Assembly (NCBI RefSeq): GCF_003472385.1
Contig: NZ_QRLV01000015.1
Coordinates: 764 to 26,818 of the forward strand
Direction: 5' to 3'
Source: Sutterella sp. AM11-39
GTDB lineage: Bacteria; Pseudomonadota; Gammaproteobacteria; Burkholderiales; Burkholderiaceae_F
Length of the DNA: 26,055 bases
Position numbers and translations under genes: made by a program. Within the stretch, counting starts at the first letter, position 1, and each line of letters begins with the position of its first letter. Shown piece after piece: positions 7,521 to 16,329 of this stretch. The notes beneath the pieces are model-generated. The model was given only the letters and a program-made list of their open reading frames with translations, was not told the DNA's origin and did not search any database.

Positions 7521-8345
7521 TCAAAAGCCGAAAGGCGACAGACCGTCTTCGGGAAGCCCCAACTCACTCGGATATTCGACGCCCGTGAGATAAAGCCCCG
7601 AAGGGTCAAACGTGGGGGCGGCAACCGCACGGGATTTGGCTTCGAGGACGTCGGCCAACCACTGCACGCTTTCGCGCCCGGTGCCGACATAAATGAGCGA
7701 GCCCACGATGTTGCGCACCATGTGCTGCAGAAAGGCGTTGGCGGAAATTTCCACGCCGATCAGGTTACCTTGACGACGCACGGAAATGTGCTTGATCGTG
7801 CGAACGGGCGTAGCCGCCTGACATTCGGCCGCACGAAACGAGGTGAAATCATGTTCGCCCACAAGGATCTGCGCGGCCTCATGCATTTTCTGCGCGTCAA
7901 GCGGCCGCCACACCCAGCCCGTTTTACCGTGCATCACAGGAGAGCGCACCGGATGATTGAAAATCCAGTATTGGTAAGTGCGGCTCACCGCATCAAAACG
8001 TGCGTGAAAGCCCGCGGGGACTTCGCAGGCCCACTTCACGGCGATGTCGTCAGGCAAAAAAGTATTGACGCCGCGAATCCAACTGGCTTCAGCTCGTCGA
8101 AAGGGCGACGCGATACTCACCACCTGATGTGTGGCATGCACGCCTCGGTCCGTGCGGCCGGCACAGATCGTAGCAACGGGAACGGTAAGGAATCGGCGCA
8201 GGGCGTCCTCAAGGACATCCTGCACCGTATTGCCTTCGGGCTGCGTCTGCCAGCCGAAATAATTGCGGCCGTCGTACTCGATGCCGAGCGCAACGCTCTG
8301 CACGGACTGCGTCGTATTCAAACTATCCGCCACGGGTATCGTCAC
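7521..8345 (-). CDS. truA: tRNA pseudouridine(38-40) synthase
   Basis: Converts uridines 38-40 in the anticodon arm of tRNAs to pseudouridine. The product is 274 aa, the usual size. The catalytic motif GRTDRGVHA holds the nucleophile Asp66. LGIEYDGRNYFGWQ near the N terminus and FLQHMVRNIVG in the C-terminal half are family hallmarks. The start is a GTG at 8345, inside the last codons of the upstream fimV-like gene (23-bp overlap), so translation is probably coupled. A GTTAGAG/CTCTAAC hairpin with a 3-nt loop lies just after the stop but lacks a T-run. In many betaproteobacteria truA is followed by trpF; here trxB follows. Confidence 0.95.
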   Translation of the reverse strand: MTIPVADSLNTTQSVQSVALGIEYDGRNYFGWQTQPEGNTVQDVLEDALRRFLTVPVATICAGRTDRGVHATHQVVSIASPFRRAEASWIRGVNTFLPDDIAVKWACEVPAGFHARFDAVSRTYQYWIFNHPVRSPVMHGKTGWVWRPLDAQKMHEAAQILVGEHDFTSFRAAECQAATPVRTIKHISVRRQGNLIGVEISANAFLQHMVRNIVGSLIYVGTGRESVQWLADVLEAKSRAVAAPTFDPSGLYLTGVEYPSELGLPEDGLSPFGF

Positions 8346-10257
8346 CGATCTGGGCGAGCATTTCGGAAGCCTGGCGGCGCTGCTCTTCGTTGCCCGCGAG
8401 CATCACTTCGTGAAGCACTCGACGGGCTTCGGGCAAAGCACCGACGGCAATGTATGTGTGCGCCGTGATGAGTTTGCCGGAAATCGTTTCGGCGCTCGTC
8501 GCAGCGGGAGCCTGTTCCTGCTGTTCGTCGCCCACGTAAGCGGCAGCCACGTTAAAGCCGGCGGCCGGTGCCTGCGGCTTTTCGATGTCGCCGAGCTTGG
8601 GTTCGGTACGGGCAGCCTGAGCGGCCTGCATGCGCTGCGTGGCACGTTCGGACTCCAGACGGCGATCGAGCATTTCCTTGGTGCCCTGCAGCTGTTCGGG
8701 CTTAGTCGCCTCGCTCTTGCGGAACTTCACGACACCCATGCTTTCTTCCTTGCGGCGGAAGGTGGCCGTACGCTGCTTCATCCAGTACCAGGCACCGCCG
8801 GCAGCTGCACCGACGAGCACGAGGAAACCGATGAGCGCACCCCAGAAGCCGCCGGACTCCTCTTCGGACTTCTCTTCAAGGGCTGGCATGGCAGGCACCG
8901 GCGTCGGAGCCGGTTTGGTTTCGGGGGCGGGTTCAGGCTGTACCACGGGTTGCGTCACGGGTTCAGGAGCCTTTTCAACCGGAGCGAGCGTCTGAGTCTG
9001 CTGCTCCTGGAGCTTGGCGTCATGCTGAGCATCAGCCTTGGCAAGGGTGCCCGCCATCGGATCCGCTACGGGCTCGGTCTTAGGTGTCGGATCGGGCACA
9101 GGCTGCTGCACCTCAGGCTTCGTCTCCTTCTGGACTGGCTTTACGGGAGCCTTGGGAGCAGGCTTGGCCGCTTCGGGATGTTCGGCCTTCCACTTGCGCC
9201 ACAATGCGGGCGCCTCCTTTTGCATTCGCTTATGCGCACGCTGCAGGACCTTGCGGCTCGGAGCCTTGCGCGCGTCGGCGTTCGGCGCCACGCGTACCAA
9301 AGCCCAGGCTTCGTCCAATTCCACAGCCGCCACGTCGTCGGCAAGCGGCGCCTTCAGGCGCGAGCCGATCTTGACACCGTTGACGCGGCCCTTTTCATAG
9401 GCGCCCGGGTTGGCACGCACGAAGGCCACCAGAATCTGATCCATCGAGGCCTGCGGATAACGCGGACGATACAGCGTGGCAATCGACCACATCGTCATGC
9501 CGTCGCGCACGAGGAATGGCTGATCCAGATCGTAGTCGGCAGGATTGAGCGGAAGCTTGACAGGCCCCGCGGCAGAGGTCTTGGCTGCCGGCTTAGCCGC
9601 CTGCACCGTCTGCTTAGGTGCGGCCGACTTGGTCGTGCTCGGCGCCGATTCGCGCACGGGCGGCACGTAGGCGGGCTCAGTCGGCGCCTTTTGAGCTGTG
9701 GTCTTTGCTGAAGGCACAGCGCTCGGTACGGTCCCCTTGGCGCTCGGCACGGCACTGCGTTCGGAGACATTTGCCGAAGGAACCACGCTGCTGTCCTTGG
9801 TGGAAGCGTCAACCATCGGCGCAACCTTCTCGGTCTGCGCGACGTCCTTGACCATCGGCGCGGCAGGGCGATCCTGCAGACGCACTTCGTAGAGCTTGGC
9901 CGAGACCTTGCCCGCTTCGGAGAGTTCAACAATCAGCGGGAACTGTCGGGCGTCCACCGCCTGTTGTCCCTTGAGCTTAACCGTGTAGGGTTCCTTCTTA
10001 AGCAGCGAAAGCGAAACGTCGTTGACAGAGAACAACACTTCCTTGCCGACGCGACGATAGGTCGAAGCCGGCGCCAGACGCACCTTGAGCTGTTCGGCCT
10101 TCGGATCCACGTCACGAATGGTTAATTCGGCGTCGAGCGGTTCGCCCACTGCCGAATAGACCATGAGGCTTCCGAGTTCCGCAGCAAAAGCGCCGCCGGC
10201 CACGGCCGTCACCGCTGCAGCGATAAGAGTTTTGCGCAAAGTAATCGCTTCCGACAT
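8323..10257 (-). CDS. fimV: FimV-like membrane protein with LysM-like domain
   Basis: An envelope protein of 644 aa. It has an export signal (residues 1-25), a conserved FimV N-terminal domain (about 27-130, starting LGSLMVYSAVGEPLDAEL), and a small Ala/Pro/Ser linker repeating the motif VPSA. A LysM-like module follows (about 243-303, VRDGMTMWSIA), then a Lys/Pro/Glu-rich stretch (about 360-460) and one membrane helix (about 471-491). The cytoplasmic tail ends in a TPR-like FimV C-terminal motif (about 592-640, AHTYIAVGALPEARRVL). FimV proteins link peptidoglycan to polar assembly and type IV pili. It is shorter than Pseudomonas FimV (about 900). I chose the ATG at 10257 because TTAGGTAAG is upstream and the signal peptide begins there. 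It overlaps truA. Confidence 0.88.
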   Translation of the reverse strand: MSEAITLRKTLIAAAVTAVAGGAFAAELGSLMVYSAVGEPLDAELTIRDVDPKAEQLKVRLAPASTYRRVGKEVLFSVNDVSLSLLKKEPYTVKLKGQQAVDARQFPLIVELSEAGKVSAKLYEVRLQDRPAAPMVKDVAQTEKVAPMVDASTKDSSVVPSANVSERSAVPSAKGTVPSAVPSAKTTAQKAPTEPAYVPPVRESAPSTTKSAAPKQTVQAAKPAAKTSAAGPVKLPLNPADYDLDQPFLVRDGMTMWSIATLYRPRYPQASMDQILVAFVRANPGAYEKGRVNGVKIGSRLKAPLADDVAAVELDEAWALVRVAPNADARKAPSRKVLQRAHKRMQKEAPALWRKWKAEHPEAAKPAPKAPVKPVQKETKPEVQQPVPDPTPKTEPVADPMAGTLAKADAQHDAKLQEQQTQTLAPVEKAPEPVTQPVVQPEPAPETKPAPTPVPAMPALEEKSEEESGGFWGALIGFLVLVGAAAGGAWYWMKQRTATFRRKEESMGVVKFRKSEATKPEQLQGTKEMLDRRLESERATQRMQAAQAARTEPKLGDIEKPQAPAAGFNVAAAYVGDEQQEQAPAATSAETISGKLITAHTYIAVGALPEARRVLHEVMLAGNEEQRRQASEMLAQIGDDTRGG

Positions 10258-10417
10258 CTGCTTACCTAACTGATTTTCAAATGAGATTTTGTGGGACAAC
10301 AGAAAAACCAATAGACAATAGAAATCCTCGGTTTCTGTAATACGCCCCGATTCTTTCGGATTCTACCCACTTGAGGGAAGACTACGCACGCCAATCCTTC
10401 AAAGCTCAGGCATTTTT

Positions 10418-11059
10418 TCAATCTGTCACACCGACAAGGTCGTTCGTCAGCGCTGTTCGTATGCCTGCCGCACTCCACGCGGTTCTGGCTTCGTCGTAGG
10501 AGACTTGAGCAATCGCACGGACCGCGTCCGTCACGACACACACGTCAAACCCAGCTTGCGCGGCATCGAGCGCCGTCCAACTGACGCAATAGTCGGCCGC
10601 AAGCCCGCACACGACGACCTTGCATATCTCACGCTCCTTCAACCACCCCGCCAAACCGGTTCGCGTCCGGCGGTCGGCTTCAAGAAAAGCCGAATAGCTG
10701 TCACGTTCGGCGCATGTCCCTTTGCGAAGGATCAGATCGGCGCAAGACGTTACAAGCCCCTCGGCAAAAGCGGCACCCTCTGTTCCCGCCACGCAATGCG
10801 CAGGCCACAAAACCTGCTTGCCGTAGGGCATGTCGACAAGCTCAAAGGGCTTCTTGCCCGGGTGATTTATGGCAAAGCTCTTGTGGCGGCTCGGATGCCA
10901 GTCGGCCGTGAGCACCACGGTGAAAGCGTTTTCCATGAGACGATTGATCGGAGCAATGACTTCGTCGCCCTGCGGCACTGGCAAAGCACCGCCCGGCAGA
11001 AAATCGTTTTGAATATCCACCACGATCAGAGCAGTCGCGGGATCCTGCAGAAAGCTCAT
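10418..11059 (-). CDS. pncA: Nicotinamidase
   Basis: Hydrolyses nicotinamide to nicotinic acid and ammonia for NAD salvage. The product is 213 aa, as in E. coli. The catalytic triad is visible as Asp15 (VVDIQNDF), Lys113 (LRKGT) and Cys158 (GLAADYCV). The metal site is Asp53, His55 and His59 in TADWHPSRHKS, plus His88 in WPAHC. The ATG at 11059 is preceded by AAGGAGGAA, a strong ribosome site. It follows the ihfB terminator, so it is probably its own unit. Another NAD gene, nadE, lies at the far end of the window. About 160 nt without a gene separate it from fimV. Confidence 0.95.
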   Translation of the reverse strand: MSFLQDPATALIVVDIQNDFLPGGALPVPQGDEVIAPINRLMENAFTVVLTADWHPSRHKSFAINHPGKKPFELVDMPYGKQVLWPAHCVAGTEGAAFAEGLVTSCADLILRKGTCAERDSYSAFLEADRRTRTGLAGWLKEREICKVVVCGLAADYCVSWTALDAAQAGFDVCVVTDAVRAIAQVSYDEARTAWSAAGIRTALTNDLVGVTD

Positions 11060-11125
11060 GAGTTCCTCCTTGCGTCATTGGCGGTGAGGATAGCGCAAGA
11101 AAGACAATGGTAGAAAAGCACACAT

Positions 11126-11165
11126 GAAAAAGCCCCGCCTCTTCACAAGGAAAAGACAGGGCTTT
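11126..11165 (-). terminator. Intrinsic terminator after ihfB
   Basis: On the minus strand AAAGCCC and GGGGCTTT (plus inner TCTT/GAAGA) form a hairpin followed by a T-run (11127-11131). It closes the rpsA-ihfB transcript. Confidence 0.75.
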
Positions 11166-11201
11166 GTGCGAAGCTCTTAACGAACCGAAAAGAAAAATTT
11201 C

Positions 11202-11507
11202 TTACTGGTTCTTCAAGATTTCCGCGTTGAGCTGGTCGCGGATTTCTTTGCCGGCGCGGAAGTACGGAACGTACTTGCCCGGCACCTTAACCGCTTCGCC
11301 GGTCCGCGGATTGCGGCCGTCGCGCGCGGGGCGGTACTTCACGGAGAAGCTACCGAATCCGCGAACTTCGACTCGCATACCGCGGCTCAGAGCGCAAACC
11401 ATCGATCGCAGAACGATGTTGACGGCTTCGTCGGCGTTGCGGCCGGAAAGCATCGGATGGCGTCCGAAAACCCGCGAAATCAACTCTGATTTCGTCAAGG
11501 CTCGCAT
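11202..11507 (-). CDS. ihfB: Integration host factor beta subunit
   Basis: DNA-bending nucleoid protein of 101 aa that pairs with IHF-alpha. It has the HU/IHF fold: LTKSELI at the N terminus, EVRGFGSFSVKYRPARDGRN in the middle, and the DNA-inserting arm GRNPRTGE with its Pro. The C terminus GKEIRDQLN is typical of the beta subunit. It follows rpsA by 12 nt, the same order as in E. coli and most proteobacteria, with GGGGG upstream of the ATG at 11507. Three extra residues precede the usual MTKSEL start. Confidence 0.95.
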   Translation of the reverse strand: MRALTKSELISRVFGRHPMLSGRNADEAVNIVLRSMVCALSRGMRVEVRGFGSFSVKYRPARDGRNPRTGEAVKVPGKYVPYFRAGKEIRDQLNAEILKNQ

Positions 11508-11519
11508 ACGAACCCCCGA

Positions 11520-13205
11520 TTACTTCTGCTCGAGCTTGGCCTTGAGCAGAGCGCCCAAGTTGGTCGTACCGGCGCTGGCGTCGGAGTTAACGCGATCGAG
11601 AGCCTTGCGAGCTTCGGCAGCATCCTTGGCCTTGATCGAGAGCTGGATCGAACGGTTCTTGCGATCCACGCTGGTGATCAGAGCTTCGACTTCCTGACCA
11701 ACCGTGAGCTGGGTGGTGGCGTCTTCAACGCGTTCGGAAGAGATTTCAGAAGCGCGCAGGTAGCCTTCGGTGTCGTTGCCGAGATCGATCACGGCGCCCT
11801 TGGCGTCAACGCTCTTGACAGTACCCTTGACGATCGTGTTGCGTTCGTGGGAACCGGCAAAGTCGGTGAACGGGTCGCCGGAGAGCTGCTTGATGCCCAG
11901 GCTGATGCGTTCACGTTCGGTGTCGATGCCGAGAACCACGGCTTCGAGTTCGTCGCCCTTCTTGTACTTGCGCACGGCGTCTTCACCCTGTTCGTTCCAG
12001 GAGAGGTCGGAGAGGTGAACCAGACCGTCGATGCCGCCGGGCAGGCCGATGAACACGCCGAAGTCGGTGATCGACTTAACCTGGCCCTTGACCTTGTCGC
12101 CCTTCTTGAAGCTCTGGTTGAATTCTTCCCAGGGGTTGGCCTTGCACTGCTTCATGCCGAGGCTGATGCGGCGACGGTCTTCGTCGATGTCGAGAACCAT
12201 GACTTCGACTTCTTCGCCGAGCTGAACGATCTTCTTCGGATCAACGTTCTTGTTGGTCCAATCCATTTCGGACACGTGCACGAGACCTTCGATGCCGGTT
12301 TCGATTTCAACGAAGGCACCGTAGTCGGTGATGTTGGTCACCTTGCCGAACAGACGGGTGTTCTGCGGGTAGCGGCGAGCAATGCCGATCCACGGATCTT
12401 CGCCCAACTGCTTGAGGCCGAGGGAAACGCGGCTCTTTTCCTGGTCGAACTTGAGGACCTTGGCTTCGATTTCCTGACCGACGGTCACCACTTCGCTCGG
12501 GTGACGCACGCGGCGCCATGCGAGGTCGGTGATGTGCAGCAGGCCGTCGATGCCGCCGAGGTCAACGAACGCACCGTAGTCGGTGATGTTCTTGACGATG
12601 CCCTTGACGATGGCGCCTTCCTTGAGCGTGGCGAGCAGCTTGGCGCGTTCTTCGCCCATGCTGGCTTCCACGACAGCGCGGCGGGAAACCACCACGTTGT
12701 TGCGCTTGCGGTCGAGCTTGATCACCTTGAATTCGAGGGTCTTGCCTTCGAACGGGGTGGTGTCCTTGACAGGACGGGTGTCGACGAGAGAGCCCGGCAG
12801 GAAGGCACGGATGCCGTTGGTCATGACGGTGAGGCCGCCCTTGACCTTGCCGGTGATGGTACCGGTGACGAGTTCGCCGGATTCCAGAGCCTGTTCGAGG
12901 TTCATCCAGGCGGCCAGGCGCTTGGCCTTGTCGCGGGAGAGAACCGTTTCGCCGAAACCGTTTTCGGCCGATTCGATTGCCACGGAAACGAAGTCGCCGG
13001 GCTGAACGGTCACTTCACCGAGGTCGTCCTTGAATTCTTCGATGGGCACATAGGCTTCGGACTTCAGGCCGGCGTTCACAACCACGAAGTTGTGTTCGAC
13101 GCGCAGCACTTCGGCGGTGATGACTTCACCCTGACGCATTTCCTGCTTAGCGAGGCTTTCCTCAAAAAGCTGGGCAAAAGATTCGGTATTGGTAGTGTTG
13201 GACAT
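11520..13205 (-). CDS. rpsA: 30S ribosomal protein S1
   Basis: RNA-binding ribosomal protein of 561 aa (E. coli 557) that brings mRNA to the 30S subunit. Six S1 (OB-fold) repeats start roughly at residues 22, 107, 192, 279, 366 and 453. The clear repeats 3-5 each carry [10 protein letters not shown] or [14 protein letters not shown] strands and GLVH(V/L)S or GLLHITD turns. Repeats 1-2 are the degenerate ribosome-binding ones, as in the family. The ATG at 13205 has no Shine-Dalgarno sequence and is preceded by a long U-rich stretch, as expected for a self-regulated S1 gene. It is separated from cmk by a terminator and followed closely by ihfB. Long open frames on the other strand here are codon-bias shadows. 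Confidence 0.97.
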   Translation of the reverse strand: MSNTTNTESFAQLFEESLAKQEMRQGEVITAEVLRVEHNFVVVNAGLKSEAYVPIEEFKDDLGEVTVQPGDFVSVAIESAENGFGETVLSRDKAKRLAAWMNLEQALESGELVTGTITGKVKGGLTVMTNGIRAFLPGSLVDTRPVKDTTPFEGKTLEFKVIKLDRKRNNVVVSRRAVVEASMGEERAKLLATLKEGAIVKGIVKNITDYGAFVDLGGIDGLLHITDLAWRRVRHPSEVVTVGQEIEAKVLKFDQEKSRVSLGLKQLGEDPWIGIARRYPQNTRLFGKVTNITDYGAFVEIETGIEGLVHVSEMDWTNKNVDPKKIVQLGEEVEVMVLDIDEDRRRISLGMKQCKANPWEEFNQSFKKGDKVKGQVKSITDFGVFIGLPGGIDGLVHLSDLSWNEQGEDAVRKYKKGDELEAVVLGIDTERERISLGIKQLSGDPFTDFAGSHERNTIVKGTVKSVDAKGAVIDLGNDTEGYLRASEISSERVEDATTQLTVGQEVEALITSVDRKNRSIQLSIKAKDAAEARKALDRVNSDASAGTTNLGALLKAKLEQK

Positions 13206-13271
13206 GAAAATAAAAAAAAACGTTGAAATCTCACCGACCCGGGGTACCGGTTTTTAAGCCGTCAGTCGGTG
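13206..13271 (-). promoter_or_regulatory. rpsA leader: structured, U-rich, no Shine-Dalgarno
   Basis: The 26 nt before the rpsA ATG are U-rich (a run of nine T at 13212-13220) with no purine-rich ribosome site. Further upstream CACCGAC (13265-13271) can pair with GTCGGTG (13232-13238), enclosing a CCGG-TACC-CCGG hairpin. E. coli rpsA also lacks a canonical ribosome site and is repressed by free S1 through its leader, so autoregulation is inferred. A weak promoter candidate (TTGCAA at 13276-13281, TTAAAA about 18 bp on) would start inside this structure and remove the outer stem. Confidence 0.45.
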
Positions 13272-13279
13272 GTGTTTGC

Positions 13280-13314
13280 AAAATTAAAGAATGCCGAGCC
13301 CCGTCCCGGCATTC
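13280..13314 (-). terminator. Intrinsic terminator after cmk
   Basis: On the minus strand an 8-bp stem, GAATGCCG (13307-13314) with CGGCATTC (13289-13296), has a 10-nt loop and is followed by TTTAATTTT. It lies about 43 nt after the cmk stop and separates the aromatic/cmk transcript from rpsA. Confidence 0.75.
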
Positions 13315-13356
13315 CGAAAAAAAATTCTGTCTTACTTCGCGGCGGCAAAGCGAAAA

Positions 13357-14028
13357 TCAGGCGCACAGCTCCCGGTACCACCGATAGACCGTCTCGAGCG
13401 TCTGCTCGATGTTCAGATCGGAGTTGTCGAGAACTTTTGCGTCCGGCGCCGGCACACAAGGCGCAGCCTTGCGCTCCCGGTCGCGGCGATCCCGCTCGGC
13501 CAGATCACGAGTAAGGTCGCTTAGGTTAGCAGAAATTCCCTTGACAATCAACTGATTAAAGCGTCTTTTTGCGCGCGCTTCGGGCGTAGCCGTCAAAAAG
13601 ACTTTCAAAACCGCATCCGGGAAGATGACGCTTGCCATGTCGCGACCGTCGGCAACCAACCCCGGGGCCTGACGCGCGTTGCGCTGCAGGTCGGTCAGCG
13701 CCTGCCGCACGGCGGGCAAAGCGGCCACACGGCTAGCCGTCAAACCCACTTCCTCGGCTCGAATGGCCTGCGTGACATCCTCGCCCTCAAGGAAAATCCT
13801 GCCTTCCTTAAAAACGGGCTTCATGGCGCGGGCAACGGTTTCGCATGCGGATTCATCATCGGGATTGACTCCGGCCTTGAGAACCGAGAGCGCCGTGAGC
13901 CGATACAAAGCACCGCTGTCCAGATAATGAAAGCCCAGTTTTTCGGCCAAAGCCGCAGCCACCGTACCTTTGCCGCTCGAGCTCGGACCGTCGATGGCAA
14001 TGACGGGAATCGGATTTGCTTGTGTCAC
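13357..14028 (-). CDS. cmk: Cytidylate kinase
   Basis: Phosphorylates CMP and dCMP with ATP. The product is 223 aa, normal for the family. The P-loop GPSSSGKGT lies at about 14-22, followed by the CMP-site stretch YLDSGALYR. GLVADGRDMASVIFPDA and AKRRFNQL match the nucleotide-binding and lid regions. The start is a GTG at 14028 with AAAGGTG upstream. It sits between aroA and rpsA, the usual order. A 68-nt gap to aroA holds a hairpin without a T-run. Confidence 0.96.
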   Translation of the reverse strand: MTQANPIPVIAIDGPSSSGKGTVAAALAEKLGFHYLDSGALYRLTALSVLKAGVNPDDESACETVARAMKPVFKEGRIFLEGEDVTQAIRAEEVGLTASRVAALPAVRQALTDLQRNARQAPGLVADGRDMASVIFPDAVLKVFLTATPEARAKRRFNQLIVKGISANLSDLTRDLAERDRRDRERKAAPCVPAPDAKVLDNSDLNIEQTLETVYRWYRELCA

Positions 14029-14068
14029 TTCAACACCTTTGAGCGAGGTTCGAAAGGCGATATTCTAC

Positions 14069-14096
14069 GAGCCGACGCCTTTTTTGTCTTCGGCTC
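14069..14096 (-). other. Intercistronic hairpin directly after the aroA stop
   Basis: A 7-bp stem, GAGCCGA (14090-14096) with TCGGCTC (14069-14075), has a 14-nt loop and starts one base after the aroA stop codon on the minus strand. No T-run follows, so it is more likely an RNA-processing or stability element than a terminator. Confidence 0.45.
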
Positions 14097-15422
14097 TCAA
14101 CGATGCGCGGTGAGCCGCCCGAACGCTTCGAAATAGTCCGGATAGGTCTTGGCCGTACAGCCCGGATCGTTGACGGTCACGGTCACCCCCGCACAGGCGG
14201 CCAGCGCTAGGCTCATGGCCATGCGGTGGTCGTCGTAGGTGTCGACCGTGGCGTTTTTCAACATTCCTTCCTCAGAACGACTCACAACGATGAAGTCTGA
14301 CCCCTCCTGCACCACGGCCCCGAACTTGCGCATTTCGCAGGCCATGGCGGCAAGGCGGTCGGTTTCCTTTACGCGCCAGCTGCCGATGCCGGTCAGCTGC
14401 ACGGCGCCCTGCGTCATGAGCGCCATCGGCACAAACGTCATGGCCGCATCGGGAATGGCGGTGCAATCCAGTCTCAAGCCTTTGAGCGGTTGTTTTTTAT
14501 CGCGCCGGACCGTGATCGAATCGTCCGTTTTTTCGACGACTGCTCCCATGGTTTCCAGGGCATCGGCAAAAGCCACATCCCCTTGCATGGAATCCTTGCC
14601 GACACCCGTGATCGTCACGGGGCCGCCCGTCAGAGCCCCCAACGCCAGAAAGTAACTGGCCGCCGACGCATCGGCTTCCACCTTATAGGAGGATTGAGCC
14701 CGATAGGTGCCGCGCGGCACCCAAAAGCCCGTCGACGTTTCCTTGGCCTCAATCCCGAAGTCGCGCATCATGCGCACGGTCATCGCAACGTAAGGGCGGC
14801 TGATGAGTTCGCCTTCGATGTCGATCCAAAAGCCCTCGTCGGAGGCAACCGAAGGCGCCAACATCAAAAGCGCCGTCAGGTATTGGCTCGACACGTTGCC
14901 GCGCACGCTCACGCGATTACCTTCACAACGTGCGGGCTCAAACCGAAGCGGCAGAAAACCGTCGTTTGCCTCGCACGTGACCTTGGCGCCGAGGCTGCGC
15001 AAAGCTTCAAGCAGATCGCCGATCGGACGCTCGCGCATGCGCGCGATGCCGTCGAGCCGATAGGTGCCCCCCGCAAAAGCCAACAGCGCCGTCAAAGTGC
15101 GTGCGGCGGTACCGGCGTTGCCGATAAAAAGCTCCCCGCTTTTGACGGGAATGCGTCCGCCGCATCCCGTGACCGTCACTTGCGTGTCGGCCTCAAACAC
15201 AACCTCGATCCCCAACGCTTGCAGCGCTTCGATCATACGCTCGGTGTCGTCGGCTCTGAGCAGTCCGGTAAGCGTTGTTTTCCCCTGCGCCATTGCCGCC
15301 AGAAAAAGAGCGCGGTTGGAGATTGATTTGCTGCCCGGCAGCCGCACCGTTCCCGAAGCGGCGCTCACCGGTTCGATCGTGATGCTTTCTGGGCGACGAG
15401 AAACTTCACAGGACTGCGTCAT
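14097..15422 (-). CDS. aroA: 3-phosphoshikimate 1-carboxyvinyltransferase (EPSP synthase)
   Basis: Joins shikimate-3-phosphate and phosphoenolpyruvate in the shikimate pathway. The product is 441 aa with the two-domain fold: LPGSKSISNRAL (28-39, catalytic Lys32), GNAGTAART (101-109), KVEADASAASYF in the second domain, and DDHRMAMSLAL near the C terminus. GNAGTxxR is the class I form. Thr109 occupies the place of Pro101 of the E. coli enzyme. The ATG at 15422 has AAAGGT upstream and lies 9 nt after the tyrA stop, so the two are coupled. It belongs to the serC-pheA-hisC-tyrA-aroA cluster. Confidence 0.96.
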   Translation of the reverse strand: MTQSCEVSRRPESITIEPVSAASGTVRLPGSKSISNRALFLAAMAQGKTTLTGLLRADDTERMIEALQALGIEVVFEADTQVTVTGCGGRIPVKSGELFIGNAGTAARTLTALLAFAGGTYRLDGIARMRERPIGDLLEALRSLGAKVTCEANDGFLPLRFEPARCEGNRVSVRGNVSSQYLTALLMLAPSVASDEGFWIDIEGELISRPYVAMTVRMMRDFGIEAKETSTGFWVPRGTYRAQSSYKVEADASAASYFLALGALTGGPVTITGVGKDSMQGDVAFADALETMGAVVEKTDDSITVRRDKKQPLKGLRLDCTAIPDAAMTFVPMALMTQGAVQLTGIGSWRVKETDRLAAMACEMRKFGAVVQEGSDFIVVSRSEEGMLKNATVDTYDDHRMAMSLALAACAGVTVTVNDPGCTAKTYPDYFEAFGRLTAHR

Positions 15423-15431
15423 GACTACCTT

Positions 15432-16304
15432 TTACTTTCGTTTGGGAGGCAAATGGGGAGCAATGCGGCGCCGTGCTTCGGCCGCACGCGCAAAGATCGC
15501 GCGCGTCACCTCGACTTCATCGTCTTCAACGGCTTGGCGCAGCAGCGCCAGATCCTTTTCGAAATAGGACAGAGCTTCGAGCACGGCCTTTTTGTTGGCC
15601 CGGAAAATATCCACCCACATTTCCGGACTGGACGCCGCAATGCGAGTGAAGTCCCGAAAACCGGCCCCGGCCAGAGACAATTTGCGCTCGGCGCTGCCCG
15701 TGTTGAGGATGGAATCAACCATCGCGTAGGAGAGCAGATGCGGCAAATGCGAAACGGAAGCAAACACGGCGTCGTGCTCTTCGGGCGTCATGCGCAGCAA
15801 GTCGCTGCCCGCCGTCTTCCAGGCATTTTCCCAGAACTGCACGGCACGATCGCCGATGTCTGCAACAGGCGTGGAAATCGCTTTGGCGCCCACGAAAAGA
15901 TCGGCGTCGGCGTAGTCCACTCCGGGCATTTCTCCGCCCGCGATGGGGTGAACGGGCGCGTAGTTGACGAACTTTTCCTTGAGCGCACGACGAGCGCCCT
16001 CGATTACAACTCCGCGCACGGAGCCGACGTCGGTCACAAGCGTCTCGTCTCTCAGGAAAGGCTCGATCTGCGCCATGACCTTTTCAATGGCAAGGACAGG
16101 CACGGCAACCAGTACGGCATCGGCTCCCTGAACGCACGCTTCAAGCGTATCGGCCGCCGTATCGGCAATACCCATTTCCACTGCTTTGCGCGCACTTTGA
16201 GCCGACAGGTCAAACGCCGACACCGTCTCGAAAACGCCGCCGCGCTTCATGGCCCAAGCTGCAGAAGCGCCGATCAAACCCACGCCAATCAAGGCCAAAC
16301 GCAT
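15432..16304 (-). CDS. tyrA: Prephenate dehydrogenase
   Basis: Oxidises prephenate to 4-hydroxyphenylpyruvate with NAD(P) for tyrosine synthesis. A stand-alone enzyme of 290 aa without a chorismate mutase domain. The dinucleotide-binding motif GVGLIGAS is at residues 7-14. The conserved catalytic His region appears as YAPVHPIAGGE, and the SHLPHLLSYA helix lies in the C-terminal dimerisation domain. The ATG at 16304 has AAAGGAAG upstream and lies 25 nt from the hisC stop. Cyclohexadienyl (arogenate) specificity is possible. Confidence 0.94.
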   Translation of the reverse strand: MRLALIGVGLIGASAAWAMKRGGVFETVSAFDLSAQSARKAVEMGIADTAADTLEACVQGADAVLVAVPVLAIEKVMAQIEPFLRDETLVTDVGSVRGVVIEGARRALKEKFVNYAPVHPIAGGEMPGVDYADADLFVGAKAISTPVADIGDRAVQFWENAWKTAGSDLLRMTPEEHDAVFASVSHLPHLLSYAMVDSILNTGSAERKLSLAGAGFRDFTRIAASSPEMWVDIFRANKKAVLEALSYFEKDLALLRQAVEDDEVEVTRAIFARAAEARRRIAPHLPPKRK

Positions 16305-16329
16305 TGTTGAAACTTCCTTTCTTTACTGC

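Noticed and set aside
8263..9711. 482-codon plus-strand open frame across fimV
   Set aside because: Antisense shadow of the Ala/Pro/Lys-rich region of fimV, giving Gly/Arg/Leu-rich nonsense.
11847..13226. 459-codon open frame on the plus strand across rpsA
   Set aside because: It mirrors the codon positions of rpsA, has no known motif and no ribosome site; it is a shadow of biased codon use.
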